The notes below the pieces were generated by a model. The model ran no database searches and was not told where the DNA came from. It was given only the letters and a program-made list of their open reading frames with translations. Of a DNA stretch of 8,798 nt, positions 5,547 through 8,798 are shown in pieces (the first letter of the stretch is position 1; each line of letters starts with the position of its first letter). Origin of the DNA: Comamonadaceae bacterium (GTDB lineage: Bacteria > Pseudomonadota > Gammaproteobacteria > Burkholderiales > Burkholderiaceae_C). The stretch is from the NCBI GenBank assembly GCA_947374705.1, contig CANCDA010000099.1:1-8798 (forward strand). The letters run 5' to 3'. A program made the position numbers and the translations under genes.

Positions 5547-7837
5547 TAGAACGTAGTACCGATCTGGAATTGAATTGACTGCATTCTATCGCCTTCAAAA
5601 GATCGGATAGGGTTTGCAAATGCCAGCCGCAAGGGCCCCATGGGTGAAATCCAACTGATACCCACGCCCGCCGAGGCCCTGAACTGCCCGAAATCAATCG
5701 CCTCATCGGCACCAAACACGTTGCCAGTGTCCACAAACGCATACATGCGCAGTGTCCGGTCGTTGCCCGTACCGGGGAAAGGGGCTTGCATTTCAAAGTT
5801 CAGATTGATCTTTTTGGAACCACCCAGTGAGAGACCCGTGACTGAATCCTTGGGCCCCAGACTGCCGGGCTGAAAGCCGCGAACCGAACCGAGTCCACCG
5901 CCGTAGTAGTTCTTGAACAGAGGGTAGGCGCGACCATCGATACCTGAACCCATGGCGATGTCAGAGTTAAAGGCAAAAGTGTATTGCTTGGTGATAGGTA
6001 TGTACTGCTGGTACTGATAAATACCCCGCAGATAACGAACTTCACCACCGGCACTCCACTCGGCTGTTGCACGCTGGAAGCGACCTTGTGAAGGCACCAA
6101 CGCGCTGTCACGGTCATCCCGCGCCCATCCTGCCGTCAAAGGGACTGCCGTACTGGTAAATCCAAACTGATTGGAGTAGTCGACGTACGCTTGGGGCAAA
6201 TTGGTGCCTGGGTTGATGGTTGTGCGCTCAACCCCCGCACCCACATAGATCGTATCGCGCTCGGTGAAGGGGATGCCAAAACGCAGGCTGGTGCCCGTTG
6301 TTTCAAGTGAATAACTGGCCGGGTCCAGGTAGGGGTTGGACACACGATGGTAGAGATCAATCGTGCGGGAAATACCATCTTGCGTGAAGTAGGGATCGGT
6401 GGTGTTGAGCACCACCACTCGGTTGATTTGGCTGGTATTGACCTGAATGCCCAAAGAGTTGCCAGAACCAAAGGCATTGTCCTGGCGAATACCAAACGAC
6501 AGACCCAAACCATCGGTACTTGAAAAACCGGCACCTAAAGTCAAGCTTCCTGTCGGTTTTTCAGTCACGTTCACAGTCAAGTCCACCTGATCGGGCGAAC
6601 CTGCAACGTCATTGGTTTCGATCGCCACGTCTTTGAAATAACCAAGGCGGTCAATCCGGTTGCGTGAAAGCTTGATCTTGTCACTGTCGTACCAAGCAGA
6701 CTCTAGTTGGCGAAGTTCGCGCCGGACAATAACGTCGCGGGAGCGGTTATTGCCCGCCACGTTGATGCGCCGGACATAAGCGCGCCTGGACGGATCGGCC
6801 TGAAGCACCAGAACCACCAAATTAGTCGCGCGATCAATCTCGGGGCGAGGCTGAACGCGCGCAAACGCAAAACCAAATTTGCCAAAATAATCGGTGAAGG
6901 CTTTAACGGTTTCTGCGACCTGATCTGCGTTGTAGGACTGACCGGGTTTAATGGCGACAAGCGACTTGAATTCGTTATCACGGCCCAGGAAGTTGCCTTC
7001 CAACTTGACGGCTGCAACCGTGTACTTTTCACCTTCGAAAACATTAATGGCAATGGCCATGTCTTGCTTGTTGGGTGAAATCGCCACTTGGGTTGATTCA
7101 ATACGAAACTCCAGGTAACCCCGTGTCAAATAGTAAGACCGCAGCGTCTCAATATCGGCATTGAGTTTGGCGCGCGAATAGCGATCTGACTTGGTGTACC
7201 AGCTCATCCAGTTGCCGGTATCGAGGTCAAACAAGTTACGCAAGGTGGACTCAGGGAAGACCTTGTTGCCGACGATCCGGATTTCGCTGATCTTTGCAAG
7301 ATCACCCTCAATCACCGTAAAGGTCAGATTGACACGGTTACGCTCGATTGGCGTCACTGTCGTCACGACTTCAGCGGCATAGAGACTGCGGTTGATGTAC
7401 TGGCGCTTGAGCTCTTGCTCGGCCCGGTCTAACAGCGCTTTGTCAAAAGGGCGGCCATCCGTCAAGCCCACGTCACGTAAGGCCTTTTTCAAAACATCTT
7501 TGTCAAACTCTTTGGTGCCTACAAACTCCAGATCGGCAACGGTGGGGCGCTCTTCCACGATCACGACCAGGACATCGCCAGCCACGTCCAGACGAATATC
7601 TTTGAACAAGCCCAGTCCGAACAGGGCGCGAATGGCCGCTGTTCCTTTTTCGTCGTTATAGGTGTCGCCAACACGAACCGGAATGGAGGCAAAAATCGTT
7701 CCGGGTTCTACCCGCTGCAAGCCCTCGACCCGAATGTCACGCACCGTGAAAGGGTCAACCGCCAAAGCAGCGTGTGCGGCAAATACCAAGGCTGCAGCTA
7801 CAACAGTTTGGCGCAGGTTAAATCGATTGAATTTCAT
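5546..7837 (-). CDS. bamA: Outer membrane protein assembly factor BamA
   Basis: BamA (Omp85/D15 family) is the core of the BAM complex, which folds beta-barrel proteins into the outer membrane. The 763-residue precursor has a signal peptide with likely cleavage after A26 (ALA|VDP). Five POTRA domains follow, roughly 27-96, 97-176, 178-266, 268-347 and 350-424; openings such as VRDIRVEGLQ and ISEIRIVGN mark the repeats. The C-terminal half is a 16-strand barrel with the conserved VRGF (652-655) of loop 6 and FVDTGNVF in a late strand, and it ends in phenylalanine, as barrel substrates do. E. coli BamA is 810 residues, so the extracellular loops are probably shorter here. The ATG at 7837 sits 49 bases after the rseP stop, behind an A-rich stretch with no good Shine-Dalgarno sequence. 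Confidence 0.97.
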   Translation of the reverse strand: MKFNRFNLRQTVVAAALVFAAHAALAVDPFTVRDIRVEGLQRVEPGTIFASIPVRVGDTYNDEKGTAAIRALFGLGLFKDIRLDVAGDVLVVIVEERPTVADLEFVGTKEFDKDVLKKALRDVGLTDGRPFDKALLDRAEQELKRQYINRSLYAAEVVTTVTPIERNRVNLTFTVIEGDLAKISEIRIVGNKVFPESTLRNLFDLDTGNWMSWYTKSDRYSRAKLNADIETLRSYYLTRGYLEFRIESTQVAISPNKQDMAIAINVFEGEKYTVAAVKLEGNFLGRDNEFKSLVAIKPGQSYNADQVAETVKAFTDYFGKFGFAFARVQPRPEIDRATNLVVLVLQADPSRRAYVRRINVAGNNRSRDVIVRRELRQLESAWYDSDKIKLSRNRIDRLGYFKDVAIETNDVAGSPDQVDLTVNVTEKPTGSLTLGAGFSSTDGLGLSFGIRQDNAFGSGNSLGIQVNTSQINRVVVLNTTDPYFTQDGISRTIDLYHRVSNPYLDPASYSLETTGTSLRFGIPFTERDTIYVGAGVERTTINPGTNLPQAYVDYSNQFGFTSTAVPLTAGWARDDRDSALVPSQGRFQRATAEWSAGGEVRYLRGIYQYQQYIPITKQYTFAFNSDIAMGSGIDGRAYPLFKNYYGGGLGSVRGFQPGSLGPKDSVTGLSLGGSKKINLNFEMQAPFPGTGNDRTLRMYAFVDTGNVFGADEAIDFGQFRASAGVGISWISPMGPLRLAFANPIRSFEGDRMQSIQFQIGTTF

Positions 7838-7886
7838 TTTTTATATGACTATTGAAGCTGGCGTCGGATGCAGATGCCAGTAAAGA

Positions 7887-8798
7887 TTAACCCCAGAGAC
7901 GGTTGATGTCGTTGAACAGCGCGATGAACATCATCACACCCAGCAAGGCCATCCCAACACGCTGCAAGCGCTCTTGCCACGCATCTGACGGGCTCTTGCC
8001 CGTCACCCATTCCCAAAGATAATACATCAGGTGCCCACCATCAAGAACGGGCAAGGGCAGCAAATTCAAAACACCCAGACTCACGCTGATCAAGGCCAAA
8101 AATACGAGGTAAGACGTGAGTCCCATGCTGGCAGAGCGACCAGCATAGTCGGCAATGGTCAGCGGCCCACTGAGGTTCTTCAAAGAAGCTTGACCGATCA
8201 CCATCTTGCCCATCATGCGCAGCGTCAGCAGCGACACATCCCAAGTCTTCACCACGCTCTGCCAAAGTCCGTCTAATGGACCGTAGCGCAGAAGGATCAA
8301 TTCGGGCACGCCACCCACAAAAGCACTGATCTTGCCGATGTTGTCAGTCCCGTCTTGAACCAGATCAGGCTTGACGGCAATTTCCAAGGCTTGACCTGCA
8401 CGCACAATTTTCCAGGATGAAGTCACAGCCTCATGGCCCTGCACCGAGGATCGAATCAAGCCGCGCAATTGCGCTCCGTCCACGACGCTGTGAGGCCCAA
8501 GCTGCAACACCAAATCACCTTGGCGCAAACCTGCCCGTTCAGCCGCCCCGCCGTCCATGACCTCGCCAATCTCGGCGCGGCTGTAGGGTGACACCAAGCC
8601 GATGCGGCGAAACAGTCCAGCGTCCGCCTCACTCGCACCCATAGCAGCCAGGGCCAGCGTGATATCACGGGTTTGCTGGTTCTGCCCCACCTGAACAGCA
8701 AGCTGAACATCTTTGCCTTCGAGCGCTCCACGGGTCAACAGCCAACGCACATCCTCAAAAGACGACACCGTCTGCAGCGCTGCATCCGCGAAACCGGC
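7887..8798 (-). CDS. rseP: Site-2 intramembrane zinc protease RseP, C-terminal part (partial)
   Basis: RseP cuts membrane-embedded anti-sigma factors such as RseA after DegS, releasing the envelope stress sigma factor, and also clears signal peptide remnants. The window holds the last 303 residues; the frame is open to the edge, so the GTG at 8768 (in AGFADAALQTVSS) is internal, and the zinc-binding HExxH is outside. Numbered from the edge, a first PDZ remainder (about 1-55) is followed by a second PDZ domain (about 67-145, with GAAERAGLRQGD). The conserved NLSGPLTIA (209-217) comes next. A membrane segment (229-248) then leads into NLLPLPVLDGG (245-254), whose D253 is the third zinc ligand. 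A last membrane segment (about 281-297) precedes FNDINRLWG, very like the E. coli end ALFNDFSRL. bamA follows directly. Confidence 0.95.
   Translation of the reverse strand, partial: AGFADAALQTVSSFEDVRWLLTRGALEGKDVQLAVQVGQNQQTRDITLALAAMGASEADAGLFRRIGLVSPYSRAEIGEVMDGGAAERAGLRQGDLVLQLGPHSVVDGAQLRGLIRSSVQGHEAVTSSWKIVRAGQALEIAVKPDLVQDGTDNIGKISAFVGGVPELILLRYGPLDGLWQSVVKTWDVSLLTLRMMGKMVIGQASLKNLSGPLTIADYAGRSASMGLTSYLVFLALISVSLGVLNLLPLPVLDGGHLMYYLWEWVTGKSPSDAWQERLQRVGMALLGVMMFIALFNDINRLWG

Noticed and set aside
7838..7886. Possible promoter in the rseP-bamA gap
   Set aside because: AT-rich bits (CATATA, TTTACT) are present but their spacing of about 31 bases is wrong, and no sigma-E type -35 (GGAACTT) is visible.
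8766..8768. GTG as the start of the gene at the right edge
   Set aside because: The frame stays open to the window edge and upstream codons continue RseP-like sequence; the PDZ region and missing HExxH show the start lies outside.

Overview
This window is an uninterrupted minus-strand run of housekeeping genes from a betaproteobacterium, most likely a Comamonadaceae member (Rhodoferax/Polaromonas/Acidovorax-like). The assignment rests on gene order, on protein sequence character and on a repeat-like tract near 776-840. It is recall-based, not the result of a search. All supported genes read from high to low coordinates. I found no mobile element, CRISPR array, tRNA, rRNA or accessory island.

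In transcription order the layout is: rseP (7887-8798, 5' end cut by the window edge), bamA (5546-7837), skp/ompH (5034-5546), lpxD (4025-5011), fabZ (3588-4028), lpxA (2774-3562), lpxB (1614-2762), rnhB (1016-1642), a TrmH/SpoU-family RNA methyltransferase (235-1014), a 164-base gap holding a perfect TATAAT box and an 18-bp palindrome, and the first 23 codons of carA (1-70). Most junctions from bamA onward are overlaps or gaps of 25 bases or less, so rseP through the methyltransferase is probably one operon. carA probably has its own promoter.

The genes form the classic outer-membrane biogenesis cluster. RseP is the intramembrane protease of the envelope stress pathway. BamA inserts beta-barrel proteins, and Skp chaperones those clients across the periplasm. 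LpxA, LpxD and LpxB make the acylated lipid A disaccharide. FabZ uses the same 3-hydroxyacyl-ACP pool for fatty acid elongation. RnhB and the methyltransferase act on nucleic acids and ride at the operon end. CarA starts carbamoyl phosphate synthesis for arginine and pyrimidines.

I do not see a previously undescribed system. The points most worth a second look are: a likely family-specific dispersed repeat inside the methyltransferase reading frame; a phenylalanine at the acyl-chain ruler position of LpxA, predicting short-chain lipid A; the palindrome in the carA leader; and repeated GTG starts in the lpx genes.
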